From positions 1-56,150 of the forward strand of contig NZ_JAUCMN010000013.1 in NCBI RefSeq assembly GCF_030363035.1: DNA of 56,150 nt, in the 5' to 3' direction. Under the pieces are notes generated by a model. It had not been told where the DNA came from, ran no database searches, and was given only the letters and a program-made list of their open reading frames with translations. The DNA comes from Curtobacterium caseinilyticum (GTDB taxonomy: Bacteria; Actinomycetota; Actinomycetes; Actinomycetales; Microbacteriaceae). A program made the position numbers and the translations under genes. Each line of letters starts with the position of its first letter. The first letter of the stretch is position 1. Positions 17,451 through 25,635 of the stretch are shown here, piece after piece.

Positions 17451-18446
17451 TCAGCGCACCTGCCAACGCTCCACGAGCTCGTCCATCAGCCCGTCGAGCC
17501 GCTCGTCCGTGACCTGGCGCGACGGGTCGGCGTCGAACCACGCGACGATCTCCCGCGCGCCCTGCCGGATCGAGGTCGTCTGCGCGAACTCCGGCACGAG
17601 CGTCTGCACCTTCGTGTTGTCGAACACCGACGTGTTCGCCTTGTCGCCGAGCAGGCTCGCGCCCCAGTCGGCGTCGACCGCGTTGATCGCGTCCGCCGGC
17701 ACGTGCACGAGCTGCAGGTCCTCGACGCCGGCCGCGGCCGCCAGCTCGTGCGCGATCTGGTTCCACGTCGGCGCCTCGTCGCCCGTGATGTGGAACGCCT
17801 CGCCGATCGCCTCGGCCCGGTCGAGCAGCCCGACGAAGCCGACGGCGAAGTCACGCGCGTGCGTGATCGTCCACAGCGAGCTGCCGTCGCCGGTCACCAC
17901 GATCGGCTTCCCCGCACGCATCCGCCCGAGCACGGTCCACCCGCCGGAGAACGGCACGAGCGTCTCGTCGTAGGTGTGCGACGGACGGATGATCGTCATC
18001 GGGAAGTCGTCCTCGCGGTACGCCTTCGTGAGCAGGTCCTCGCACGCGATCTTGTCCCGGGAGTACTGCCAGAACGGGTTCTTCAGCGGCGTCGACTCGG
18101 TGATCGGCAGGTGCGTCGCGGGCGTCTGGTACGCCGAGGCCGACGAGATGAACACGTACTGCCGCGTCCGCCCGGTGAACACCTCGATGTCCCGCTGCAC
18201 CTGGTCCGGCGTGAAGGCCACGAAGTCGATGACGACGTCCCACCGCTGGTCGCCGATCGCGGCTTCCAGCGCGGTGCGGTCCGACACGTCGGCCTGGAGG
18301 CGCGTCACGCTCTCCGGGATCGGCCGCTTGTCGGTCTCACCCCGGTTGAGCACGGTGACGTCGAACCCCTGCTCGACGGCTTCGCGGACGCACGCGGCGC
18401 TGATGATGCCGCTGCCGCCGATGAACAGCACGCTCGGTCCCGACAT
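17451..18446 (-). CDS. NAD-dependent epimerase/dehydratase (extended SDR)
   Basis: 331 aa. A Rossmann motif FIGGSGIISA lies at the N-terminus, with a catalytic Tyr-x-x-x-Lys region at FWQYSRDKIACEDLL. It resembles sugar-nucleotide or isoflavone-reductase-type extended SDRs; the substrate is not identifiable. ATG 18446 has an excellent GGAGC Shine-Dalgarno (GAAGGAGCATCC before ATG), which chose it over an in-frame ATG 12 codons upstream. It is convergent with rocD across the P1 palindrome. Confidence 0.9.
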   Translation of the reverse strand: MSGPSVLFIGGSGIISAACVREAVEQGFDVTVLNRGETDKRPIPESVTRLQADVSDRTALEAAIGDQRWDVVIDFVAFTPDQVQRDIEVFTGRTRQYVFISSASAYQTPATHLPITESTPLKNPFWQYSRDKIACEDLLTKAYREDDFPMTIIRPSHTYDETLVPFSGGWTVLGRMRAGKPIVVTGDGSSLWTITHARDFAVGFVGLLDRAEAIGEAFHITGDEAPTWNQIAHELAAAAGVEDLQLVHVPADAINAVDADWGASLLGDKANTSVFDNTKVQTLVPEFAQTTSIRQGAREIVAWFDADPSRQVTDERLDGLMDELVERWQVR

Positions 18447-18504
18447 GGATGCTCCTTCGCTCCCGGCGGTGCCGCTGTGCACCGCGCCCCTGCGATCCTG
18501 CCCC

Positions 18505-19155
18505 TCAGCCGCTGGGTCGGGCGTCGAGGACGGCGCGGAGCGACGTCACGTCCGCTGCCCACTCGGCGGCGGCCGGGTGGATCCAGCCGAGCAGTTCGAG
18601 CGCGTCGTCGAGGTCGCGGTGGAGGTCGCGCTGGTGGACGGGTTCGTGGTGGGCGGCGCGGTTCCGAACGAAGTGCAACTGTTGCATGCGAGCCCGGACC
18701 TGACGCTGCCGTGTCAGGACGTCGGGCGGACCACAGGGGAATGCGCGGTGCAGAGCCGGCGTCCAGAGCGACGTGAGGTAGCGGGACTCGACCAGGTACC
18801 GCCAGAAGCCGAACGAGAGTTCCGCCAGCACACGACCGTGCACTTCCGGGCGCCTTCCCCCGCGCGTCGCTCTGTCCCGGGCCTTCGCGAGGTCGCGGCG
18901 GCCTGGTCGGTCCAACGGTGCGACGTCGAACCACGTCGCCCGCTGACGTCGAGATGCTGCCCATGACCGTAACTCGGCGTCCATGACGTTCCTCGCCACG
19001 ACCTCGACGACACCGGTCAACTCCGTCACGGCTGCAGCGGCCCGCATGTTCCACTCGTAGAGCCGGAGCGCTCCCGCAAGCCGCCCCGCAGATCGCTCGT
19101 AGGACGCCAGCCGATCCCTGGTGAGAACCTCGACGAGCGTGTCGTCGCGTGTCAC
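18505..19155 (-). CDS. Abi-family (Abi_2, AbiD/AbiF-like) HEPN-type protein
   Basis: 216 aa from GTG 19155, which has a strong Shine-Dalgarno (GGAAGGAC, then 5 nt); an in-frame ATG at 19194 is the alternative. Family features: SYERSAGRLAGALRLYEWNM near the N-terminus, then SFGFWRYLVESRYLTSLWTP, and the HEPN-type RNase motif R-N-R-A-A-H in FVRNRAAHHEPVH. Abi_2 proteins are abortive-infection or toxin-like HEPN RNases that stop growth on phage infection; this is family knowledge, not shown here. A structured element lies just upstream on the same strand (19202-19253), as expected for RNA-paired abiF systems. No antitoxin protein gene is adjacent. Confidence 0.85.
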   Translation of the reverse strand: MTRDDTLVEVLTRDRLASYERSAGRLAGALRLYEWNMRAAAAVTELTGVVEVVARNVMDAELRSWAASRRQRATWFDVAPLDRPGRRDLAKARDRATRGGRRPEVHGRVLAELSFGFWRYLVESRYLTSLWTPALHRAFPCGPPDVLTRQRQVRARMQQLHFVRNRAAHHEPVHQRDLHRDLDDALELLGWIHPAAAEWAADVTSLRAVLDARPSG

Positions 19156-19201
19156 GAGCCGTCCTTCCACCGACGATCCCCCTTCGTGTAGCATCGCTCC
19201 C

Positions 19202-19253
19202 GAAGACCCCGGAACGATCACTGGCCTCGGCCACATCGCCGGGGTTTCGTCTT
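19202..19253 (-). ncRNA. Candidate structured RNA upstream of the Abi gene (abiF-RNA-like)
   Basis: On the minus strand AAGACGAAACCCCGG (19253-19239) can pair with CCGGGGTCTTC (19212-19202), with a CGAAA bulge on the 5' side. Inside is a second hairpin TGGCCGAGGCCA (19233-19222). The element ends about 47 nt before the Abi start and is not explained by any other gene. Structured RNAs immediately 5' of abiF-family genes are known; assignment here rests on position and fold only. The outer stem followed by TTTCGTCTT on the plus strand could alternatively be a terminator. Confidence 0.5.
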
Positions 19254-19376
19254 GCCCCGAACAACTGATACTTCACCGTACCCGTCGCACCGCGAACGGT
19301 GGAAGCGGCACGGCTGCCGCGGACTACCGTCACGGGCGGGGCGCACCGACGCGCTCCACGACAGGAGTGAACGCAC

Positions 19377-20387
19377 ATGGAGTACCGATACCTCGGCAAC
19401 TCGGGCCTCAAGGTGTCCGAGATCACCTACGGCAACTGGCTCACCCACGCCTCCCAGGTCGAGAACGACGCGGCGATCGCCTGCGTCCGCGCCGCCCTCG
19501 ACGTCGGCATCTCGACGTTCGACACCGCAGACGTCTACGCGAACACCGGTGCCGAGACCGTCCTCGGCGAGGCGCTCAAGGGGGAGCGGCGCCAGTCGCT
19601 CGAGATCGCGACGAAGGTCTTCGGTCCGACCGGCCCGAAGGGGCACAACGACACCGGACTCTCGCGGAAGCACATCCTCGAGTCGATCGACGGGTCGCTC
19701 GAGCGCCTGCAGACCGACTACGTGGACCTGTACCAGGCGCACCGCTTCGACCACGAGACGCCGCTCGAGGAGACGATGCAGGCGTTCGCGGACGTCGTGC
19801 GCCAGGGCAAGGTCCTGTACGTCGGCGTCTCCGAGTGGACCGCCGACCAGCTCCGCGCCGGCGCCGCACTCGCGAAGGACCTCGGCTTCCAGCTCATCTC
19901 GAACCAGCCGCAGTACTCGGCCCTCTGGCGCGTCATCGAGGGCGAGGTCGTCCCGGCCTCGAAGGAGCTCGGCATCTCGCAGATCGTCTGGTCCCCGATC
20001 GCCCAGGGTGTCCTGACGGGCAAGTACCAGCCCGGTCAGCCGCTGCCCGAGGGTTCGCGTGCCACGGACGACAAGGGTGGCGCGAAGATGATCGAGCGCT
20101 TCATGAACGACGAGGTGCTCACCGCCGTGCAGGAGCTCAAGCCCGTCGCCGACGAGCTGGACCTGTCGATGGCGCAGCTCGCGGTCGCGTGGGTGCTGCA
20201 GAACGAGAACGTGGCGTCGGCGATCATCGGTGCGTCGCGCCCGGAGCAGGTGCACGACAACGCCGGTGCTGCCGGGGTGCGGATCCCCGCGGAGCTCATG
20301 TCCCGCATCGACGACGCGCTCGGCTCGGTCGTGGAGCGCGACCCGGCGAAGACGAACGAGAGCTCGCCGAAGACCCGCGAGGTCTGA
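19377..20387 (+). CDS. Aldo/keto reductase (Kv-beta/YghZ-like)
   Basis: 336 aa. Aldo/keto reductase signatures: FDTADVYANTGAETVLG (catalytic Asp and Tyr), the lysine region EIATKVFGPTGPKGHNDTGL, and LQTDYVDLYQAHRFD with the conserved His. The C-terminal NADPH-binding segment is IIGASRPEQVHDN. Length and motifs match the potassium-channel beta-subunit-like group. The gene stands alone, with AGGAG seven nt before the ATG, and ends ahead of an inverted repeat at 20414-20474. Confidence 0.95.
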   Translation: MEYRYLGNSGLKVSEITYGNWLTHASQVENDAAIACVRAALDVGISTFDTADVYANTGAETVLGEALKGERRQSLEIATKVFGPTGPKGHNDTGLSRKHILESIDGSLERLQTDYVDLYQAHRFDHETPLEETMQAFADVVRQGKVLYVGVSEWTADQLRAGAALAKDLGFQLISNQPQYSALWRVIEGEVVPASKELGISQIVWSPIAQGVLTGKYQPGQPLPEGSRATDDKGGAKMIERFMNDEVLTAVQELKPVADELDLSMAQLAVAWVLQNENVASAIIGASRPEQVHDNAGAAGVRIPAELMSRIDDALGSVVERDPAKTNESSPKTREV

Positions 20388-20413
20388 GCCTGACGGCACC
20401 CCGCAGTGGTGTC

Positions 20414-20474
20414 GAACCACGAACCCGACGTCGAACCAGCCGCACGCCCTGGTTCGACGTCGGGAACGTGGTTC
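20414..20474. terminator. Bidirectional terminator hairpin (family P2, copy 1)
   Basis: 26-bp arms (20414-20439 and 20449-20474) with two mismatches and a 9-nt loop. It lies between the aldo/keto reductase and the oppositely transcribed tRNA operon. On the minus strand it contains GGAACCACGTTCCCGACG, closely similar to an arm of the hairpin at 23985-24044. Confidence 0.75.
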
Positions 20475-20517
20475 CACCCACGGGACCGAGACGGGGCCGA
20501 GCAGACTCCGGGAACGC

Positions 20518-20549
20518 AAAAGAGCCCCTCACTCTCGTGAGGGGCTCTT
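20518..20549 (-). terminator. Intrinsic terminator of the tRNA operon
   Basis: On the minus strand GAGCCCCTCAC, a short loop, GTGAGGGGCTC, then TTTTG. This is a strong stem with a T-tract placed just after tRNA-Phe, ending the tRNA-Glu/Asp/Phe transcript. Confidence 0.9.
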
Positions 20550-20554
20550 CACCG

Positions 20555-20627
20555 TGGCTGGACACGGCATCGATCCGTGGACCTTTCGATTTTCAGTCGA
20601 ACGCTCTACCAACTGAGCTATCCAGCC
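20555..20627 (-). tRNA. tRNA-Phe (anticodon GAA)
   Basis: 73-nt cloverleaf on the minus strand starting GGCTGGATAGCTCAGTTGG. The anticodon loop CTGAAAA gives GAA, and the T-loop and acceptor stem close with TCCAGCC plus discriminator A. The CCA end is not encoded. It is the third and last tRNA of the operon. Confidence 0.97.
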
Positions 20628-20628
20628 G

Positions 20629-20705
20629 TGGCGACCCTGACGGGACTTGAACCCGCGACCTCCGCCGTGACAGGGCGGCACGCTAACCAACTGCGCTACA
20701 GGGCC
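20629..20705 (-). tRNA. tRNA-Asp (anticodon GTC)
   Basis: Minus-strand cloverleaf starting GGCCCTGTAGCGCAGTTGG with anticodon loop CTGTCAC (GTC). The acceptor stem GGCCCTG/CAGGGTC is followed by discriminator G and an encoded CCA, included in the span. Middle tRNA of the operon. Confidence 0.97.
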
Positions 20706-20755
20706 ATGTGTTGTGTTGTGTGGTGGTGCTCAGCTGCTTGCTCACTCACGTGGAG

Positions 20756-20828
20756 TGACCCCAACGGGATTCGAACCCGTGCTGCCGCCGTGAAAGGGCG
20801 GTGTCCTAGGCCACTAAACGATAGGGCC
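20756..20828 (-). tRNA. tRNA-Glu (anticodon TTC)
   Basis: 73-nt minus-strand cloverleaf starting GGCCCTATCGTTTAGTGG with anticodon loop CTTTCAC (TTC). The acceptor stem has one T-G wobble. CCA is not encoded. First tRNA after the operon promoter. Confidence 0.97.
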
Positions 20829-20830
20829 GC

Positions 20831-20859
20831 AAGCTGCGCCGTGCGCTACCGGGAGTCAA
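20831..20859 (-). promoter_or_regulatory. Promoter of the tRNA-Glu/Asp/Phe operon
   Basis: On the minus strand TTGACT (20859-20854) and CAGCTT (20836-20831) are separated by 17 bp and lie directly before tRNA-Glu, as expected for a sigma-70 stable-RNA promoter. The -10 is a weak match. Confidence 0.6.
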
Positions 20860-21012
20860 GCATACGGACGCTCTGCGTGATGCACAAATCGAGCGCCCCC
20901 GATCGTGCATCCCCGGCGTGTCGCGCGGCCCCGATGCGGCTCGCACGTGCCCCTGGTGCGACCATCGTGGGCGTCCCAGCACCCTCGCTCGGGGGTGTCC
21001 GTCGTGTGACGC

Positions 21013-21039
21013 CTGTTGTTACTGTTGCCCCTGTTGACA
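21013..21039 (+). repeat. Three tandem 9-bp repeats CTGTTGnnn upstream of the M23 peptidase
   Basis: CTGTTGTTA, CTGTTGCCC and CTGTTGACA run head to tail, 45 bp before the ATG at 21085. Direct repeats with near-helical spacing upstream of a cell-wall hydrolase look like binding sites for a response regulator (MtrA-like control is a guess). Between the tRNA promoter (20859) and this array nothing else is seen. Confidence 0.5.
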
Positions 21040-21084
21040 GCGTCACGTGCGTGAGCCCCGCCGCGCTGTTACGAGATCGAGACC

Positions 21085-22362
21085 ATGTCGACTGCCCCTC
21101 ACCTCTTCCCCCGCCCCCGCCGCCGCGTCCTCGCCGCCGCGGTCGCCGTCGTGCTCACCGCAGGGGCCCTGGCCGCGGTCGGACCGGTCTCGGCCGCGAC
21201 CGCCGCGAGCTACCCGAGCTGGTCCGACGTCGAGCAGGCGAAGGCGTCGAAGGACGCCCAGCAGGCCAAGGTCACCGAGATCAAGGCGCTCCTGGCGGAC
21301 CTGACGTCGAAGGCCTCCGCCGCGCAGGCGGCGTCCGAGGCCGCGGGCAAGGCGTACCAGGACGCGCAGACCGAGTACGACGCCGCGACGCTCGAAGAGC
21401 AGACCCTGCAGGGCCAGGCAGACGACGCCGAGCGCACCGCGAAGCGCTCCGAGGCGCAGGCAGGGCAGCTCGCCGCGCAGCTCGGCCGGGCGAGCGCGAA
21501 CGACGTGACGACCGACATCCTCACGCACCCCTCGGACTCCGGCGACCTGCTCTACGAGCTCGGTGCGATGTCCAAGCTGTCGGAGCAGGCGGACGGCATC
21601 TACTCCCAGGCCTCGCAGGACCGCGGCGTCGCGCAGGGCCTCGCCGACCGTGCCGAGCAGGCGAAGGAAGCCCTCGGCGACCTGGCCGACGCGGCGCAGG
21701 CGAAGATGCAGGCCGCGCAGGACGCCGCAGACCGCGCGCAGACCGCGGTGGACGCCCAGGCGGACAACAAGGCCCGGCTCGAGGCCCAGCTCACCCTGCT
21801 CACCACGAACGCGAAGAACGTCGAGGCGGCCTACGACAAGGGCGTCGCGGCCGAGAAGGCACGGCAAGCCGCAGCCGCAGCCGCAGCAGCCCGTGCCGCC
21901 GCGAAGGCCGCGGCCACCAGCCAGGGCGGCACCGGGGGCGGGACGCCGAACTCCTCCGGCTGGGTCCGCCCCTCGGGTGGGTACCAGACGAGCCCCTACG
22001 GCTACCGCGTCGACCCGTACACGCACTACCGCGCGCTGCACGCCGGGGTCGACCTGGCCCCCGCCTGCTACGCCCCGATCTACGCCGCGCACTCCGGCAC
22101 GGTGACCTTCGCGGCCAACGGCGGCGGGTACGGCAACGAGGTCGTGCTCGACAACGGCGGTGGGATCTCCACCGCGTACGGACACATCGTCGACGGGGGC
22201 ATCCTCGTCTCCGTCGGGCAGCACGTCGAGGCCGGGCAGCAGATCGCGAAGATCGGCTCCACCGGGTGGTCGACCGGATGCCACCTCCACTTCGAGACCC
22301 GGGTGGGCGGTTCCGCCGTCGACCCGGTCCCCTTCATGGCAGCGCGGGGGATCTCGGTATGA
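21085..22362 (+). CDS. Secreted M23-family metallopeptidase with N-terminal coiled coil
   Basis: 425 aa. A signal peptide (RRRVLAAAVAVVLTAGALAA then VGPVSAATA) is followed by a long Ala/Gln/Lys-rich coiled coil (about 42-270) and a C-terminal lysostaphin-type M23 domain (about 300-420). Zinc ligands are visible in ALHAGVDLAP (HxxxD) and GCHLHFET (HxH). This architecture matches peptidoglycan hydrolases or activators working with divisome or elongasome components at the cell surface. The next gene encodes a protein with a clearly related coiled-coil half but a different catalytic domain; the two are 33 bp apart and probably co-transcribed. Confidence 0.95.
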   Translation: MSTAPHLFPRPRRRVLAAAVAVVLTAGALAAVGPVSAATAASYPSWSDVEQAKASKDAQQAKVTEIKALLADLTSKASAAQAASEAAGKAYQDAQTEYDAATLEEQTLQGQADDAERTAKRSEAQAGQLAAQLGRASANDVTTDILTHPSDSGDLLYELGAMSKLSEQADGIYSQASQDRGVAQGLADRAEQAKEALGDLADAAQAKMQAAQDAADRAQTAVDAQADNKARLEAQLTLLTTNAKNVEAAYDKGVAAEKARQAAAAAAAARAAAKAAATSQGGTGGGTPNSSGWVRPSGGYQTSPYGYRVDPYTHYRALHAGVDLAPACYAPIYAAHSGTVTFAANGGGYGNEVVLDNGGGISTAYGHIVDGGILVSVGQHVEAGQQIAKIGSTGWSTGCHLHFETRVGGSAVDPVPFMAARGISV

Positions 22363-22395
22363 GCAACAGCGCCGTCGAGAGGCCCTGAGCACGAC

Positions 22396-23934
22396 ATGAA
22401 GCCCTCCCCCCGCACCCTGTCCGGCTGCACCGCGGTCGTCGCCGTCCTCGGCATCGGTCTGTCGGTCGTGATCGCCGGACCCGCCCAGGCCGCACCGTCG
22501 GCCCCGAGCTGGGACGACGTGCGCGAGGCGAAGGCGGACACCGCCCGGGCGCAGCAGACGGTCGACGAGCTGAGCGATCGACTGCAGACCCTGCAGGACG
22601 CCGCGGACTCGGCGCAGGTGGCGGAGTTGCAGGCGGGCCAGGACTACGCGATGGCGGCGTCCCGGCAGCAGGACGCGAAGGACACCCTCGACGACCTCAC
22701 GGCGCAGGCGGAGCGCGCCGAGCGTCGGGCGAAGGACTCGGCCGCGCAGGTCGCCGGGCTCGTCGTCGAGCTGTCGCGCACCGGCGGCGGGGACCTGTCG
22801 ACCTCGATGCTCGTCGACGCCTCGGACGCGAAGGACCTGCTCTACCGCGTCGGCACCGTCTCGCACCTGTCCGAGCGGTCGGCTCGGGTCCTCGCCCAGG
22901 CGCAGACCGACCAGAACACGGTGGAGTCGATCGCCGCGCAGCAGGCCGCGGCGACCACGGCCCTGGCGAAGGCGACGAAGGCCTCCGAGCACGCCCTCGA
23001 CCAGGCGAACACGCTCGCTGCCTCGGCCCGGACGCGCGTGCAGCAGCAGCAGACGAAGCAGTCCGAGGTCCTCGAGCAGCTCGCGTTCCTCAAGGGCACG
23101 AGCGTCGCGACCGAGACGGCCTACTGGGACGCGCAGCAGGCAGCCCGCGCCGAGCAGCAGCTGGCCGCACGAGCCGGCGGCAGCGACGGCGGGGCGACCG
23201 GTGGCGCGAGCAACGGTGGCAGCAGTGACGGTGGCAGCACGACCACCCAGCCGAGCGGTGGCACGGGCTCCAGCACGGACCCGTCGTCGCCCAGCGTCCC
23301 GTCACGACCGAGCACGACGAGCCCGAGCACGACGACCCCGAGCACGACGAGCCCCGGCGCGAGCACCGGCAGCCCGAGCACGACCAGCCCGAGCCGCCCG
23401 AGCACGAGCACCCCGTCGACCCCGTCCCGCCCCAGCACGAGCACGCCCTCGCGCCCCAGCACGCCGTCCCGGCCGAGCACCCCCTCGAACCCGGCACCGG
23501 CCCCCGCGCCGGCACCCGCCCCTGCCCCGGCCCCGAGCCCCTCGAAGGCCGCCGGCGCCATCGCGTACGCCCGTGCCCAGATCGGCGACGCGTACGTCTT
23601 CGGGGGTGCCGGCCCGAACCAGTGGGACTGCTCGGGACTCGTGATGATGGCCTACAACTCGCAGGGCATCACCACCGGCGGTCACAACGTCGTCTGGCAG
23701 TACAACCACTTCGCGTCGATCGGCCGCCTCGTCCCGCTCTCCCAGCGTCAGGCCGGCGACATCCTCTTCTACTCGTCGAACGGCTCGGTCAGCGGGGCGT
23801 ACCACGACTCGATCTACACCGGCGGCGGCATGATGGTCGAGGCCGCCAACCCGCAGCGCGGCGTGCTCGAGCGGGCGATCTGGACGCCGAGCCAGCTCCT
23901 GCCGTACGTCGCGCGTCCGAGCGGCTCGATGTAG
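22396..23934 (+). CDS. Secreted NlpC/P60-family peptidoglycan endopeptidase
   Basis: 512 aa. Order of parts: signal peptide (1-33, ...VVIAGPAQAAP), coiled coil (about 36-255), Gly/Ser then Ser/Thr/Pro-rich low-complexity linker (about 256-378), and an NlpC/P60 domain to the end. The catalytic cysteine is C412 in QWDCSGLVMMAYN; the histidine is in AYHDSIYTGGGMMVEAANP, where HDS replaces the usual HVG. The family cleaves D-glutamyl-meso-DAP-type stem-peptide bonds. The coiled coil is paralogous to that of the upstream M23 protein (shared SW-DV--AK and AKDLLYRVG/SGDLLYELG). The linker nucleotides are highly repetitive, so length may vary between strains. Confidence 0.95.
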   Translation: MKPSPRTLSGCTAVVAVLGIGLSVVIAGPAQAAPSAPSWDDVREAKADTARAQQTVDELSDRLQTLQDAADSAQVAELQAGQDYAMAASRQQDAKDTLDDLTAQAERAERRAKDSAAQVAGLVVELSRTGGGDLSTSMLVDASDAKDLLYRVGTVSHLSERSARVLAQAQTDQNTVESIAAQQAAATTALAKATKASEHALDQANTLAASARTRVQQQQTKQSEVLEQLAFLKGTSVATETAYWDAQQAARAEQQLAARAGGSDGGATGGASNGGSSDGGSTTTQPSGGTGSSTDPSSPSVPSRPSTTSPSTTTPSTTSPGASTGSPSTTSPSRPSTSTPSTPSRPSTSTPSRPSTPSRPSTPSNPAPAPAPAPAPAPAPSPSKAAGAIAYARAQIGDAYVFGGAGPNQWDCSGLVMMAYNSQGITTGGHNVVWQYNHFASIGRLVPLSQRQAGDILFYSSNGSVSGAYHDSIYTGGGMMVEAANPQRGVLERAIWTPSQLLPYVARPSGSM

Positions 23935-23984
23935 CGCTCCGCCGAGGCACCCCGCCCCGGCCGAGCGCGCACACCGCGAAAGAA

Positions 23985-24044
23985 GAACCAGGTTCCGGAC
24001 ACCGCACCACGAAGAAGCGCGGTGCTGTGTCCGGAACCTGGTTC
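23985..24044. terminator. Bidirectional terminator hairpin (family P2, copy 2)
   Basis: 24-bp arms (23985-24008 and 24021-24044) with one mismatch and a 12-nt loop, between the convergent NlpC/P60 gene and ppa. The left arm begins GAACCAGGTTCCGGAC, which resembles one arm of the hairpin at 20414-20474. Confidence 0.8.
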
Positions 24045-24063
24045 CGAGGGATCGACCCGACCG

Positions 24064-24555
24064 TCAGTGACCGGACGGCACGTACGCGGCCTGGCCCGCC
24101 TGCACGATCCGCTCGGCCTCGGCGGCGTCGCCCCAGCCCTCGGCCTTGACCCACTTGTTCGGCTCGAGGTCCTTGTAGCGCTCGAAGAAGTGCGCGATCT
24201 CGGCCTTGGTCTGCTCCGGCACGTCCGAGATGTCCTGGATGTGCGCCCAGCGCGGGTCCTTGGCGGGGACGACGAGGACCTTCTCGTCGTTGCCGGCCTC
24301 GTCGCTCATCTTGAAGACGCCGACCGGACGGACCTTCACGCCGACGCCCGGGAACGTCGGGAACTCGAGGAGCAGCAGCGCGTCCACGGGGTCGCCGTCG
24401 TCGGCCAGGGTCTTCTCGAAGAAGCCGTAGTCGGTCGGGTACACGAACGAGGTGAACAGGACGCGGTCGAGGTACACGCGACCGGTCTCGTGGTCGACCT
24501 CGTACTTGTTGCGGCTGCCCTTGGGGATCTCGACGACGACGTCGTACGCGGTCAT
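24064..24555 (-). CDS. ppa: Inorganic pyrophosphatase
   Basis: 163 aa, the family I soluble pyrophosphatase size. Diagnostic segments: [40 protein letters not shown] (metal-binding aspartates) and [12 protein letters not shown]. It hydrolyses pyrophosphate to phosphate in the cytosol and pulls biosynthetic reactions forward. It is divergent from tilS; the two starts are 51 bp apart. ATG 24555 has a GGAG-type Shine-Dalgarno (CAGGAGCGCACC). Confidence 0.97.
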   Translation of the reverse strand: MTAYDVVVEIPKGSRNKYEVDHETGRVYLDRVLFTSFVYPTDYGFFEKTLADDGDPVDALLLLEFPTFPGVGVKVRPVGVFKMSDEAGNDEKVLVVPAKDPRWAHIQDISDVPEQTKAEIAHFFERYKDLEPNKWVKAEGWGDAAEAERIVQAGQAAYVPSGH

Positions 24556-24606
24556 GGTGCGCTCCTGGTCTCATGTGCGGGAAGAAAGCGCGGCTAACGT
24601 TACCGG

Positions 24607-25626
24607 GTGAACTCTCCGCGTCCCCGGTTGGACCCCGCCGTCGCAGCGACCCGCCTCGCGGTGCGGACGCTGCTCGCGCAGGCGCTCACCGACGCCCTGG
24701 TGCGCCCCGGCGACCTGGTCACGGTCGCCCTGAGCGGCGGCGCGGACTCGCTCGCGCTCGCCGCGGCCACCGCGTTCGAGGCGCCGAAGCAGGACCTGCG
24801 GGCCGGTGCGGTGGTCGTCGACCACGCGCTCCAGGCGGGCAGTGAGGCGGTGGCGACCCGTGCCTCCCGGCAGGCCGCGTCGCTGGGTCTCGACCCGGTG
24901 ACGGTCCGCCGGGTCGCCGTCGGCTCCGACGGTGGCCCGGAGGGCGCCGCACGGGAGGCACGGCACACCTCGATCGCGGAGGTCGCCGCCGCGACGGGGT
25001 CACCTCTGGTGCTGTTCGGGCACACCCTGGACGACCAGGCCGAGACGGTGCTGCTGGGCCTGCTGCGCGGCAGCGGGCCGGACGCCCTGTCCGGCATGCC
25101 GCCGCTCGCGCGGCGGACGACCGGACCGGCCTACGGTCGGCCCCTGCTCGGCCTCCGTCGGCACACCACGCGCCAGGCGTGCACGGCCGCGGGGCTCGTG
25201 CCGTGGGACGACCCGCAGAACGACGACCCCGCGTACGCGCGCGTGCGTGTACGGAACACGGTCGTGCCGACCCTCGAGCGTGAGCTCGGCGCCGGGGTTC
25301 CCGAGGCGCTCGCCCGCACGGCGGAGCAGCTCCGCGAGGACTCGGCGGCCCTGGACCACTTCGCCGAGGAGATGGCCGAGGACCTCGCCGAGCACGCCGA
25401 GGCCGGGATCTCCCTGTCGGTGGCGGGGCTGCAGGCGAACCCGCCCGCACTCCGGCAGCGGCTCGTCCGGCTGGCCGTCGAGGGCGAGTTCGGCGTGACG
25501 CTCTCCCGCTCGCAGACGCTCGAGGTCTGCCGACTCGTGACCGACTGGCACGGCCAGGGACCGATCGACCTGCCCGGCGTCCGGGCCGCGCGGGAGGGCG
25601 AGCGCATCGCGTTCTCGGCCCGTTAG
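24607..25626 (+). CDS. tilS: tRNA(Ile)-lysidine synthase
   Basis: 339 aa. The PP-loop motif SGGADS (VTVALSGGADSLALAA, about residues 37-52) marks the N-type ATP pyrophosphatase domain; LFGHTLDDQAETVLLGLLRG is the second signature. TilS modifies C34 of tRNA-Ile(CAU) to lysidine so that it reads AUA. GTG 24607 lies six bases after TAACGT, so the transcript is probably leaderless. It heads the conserved tilS-hpt-ftsH order. Confidence 0.96.
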   Translation: MNSPRPRLDPAVAATRLAVRTLLAQALTDALVRPGDLVTVALSGGADSLALAAATAFEAPKQDLRAGAVVVDHALQAGSEAVATRASRQAASLGLDPVTVRRVAVGSDGGPEGAAREARHTSIAEVAAATGSPLVLFGHTLDDQAETVLLGLLRGSGPDALSGMPPLARRTTGPAYGRPLLGLRRHTTRQACTAAGLVPWDDPQNDDPAYARVRVRNTVVPTLERELGAGVPEALARTAEQLREDSAALDHFAEEMAEDLAEHAEAGISLSVAGLQANPPALRQRLVRLAVEGEFGVTLSRSQTLEVCRLVTDWHGQGPIDLPGVRAAREGERIAFSAR

Positions 25627-25635
25627 AGTGCTCTG

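Noticed and set aside
21034..21039. TTGACA as -35 of the M23 peptidase promoter
   Set aside because: No acceptable -10 lies 16-19 bp downstream; the bases are better explained as the third CTGTTG repeat unit.
23281..23540. Repetitive AGCACGACGAGCCCG-type DNA as an intergenic VNTR
   Set aside because: It is in frame and encodes the Ser/Thr/Pro linker of the NlpC/P60 protein.
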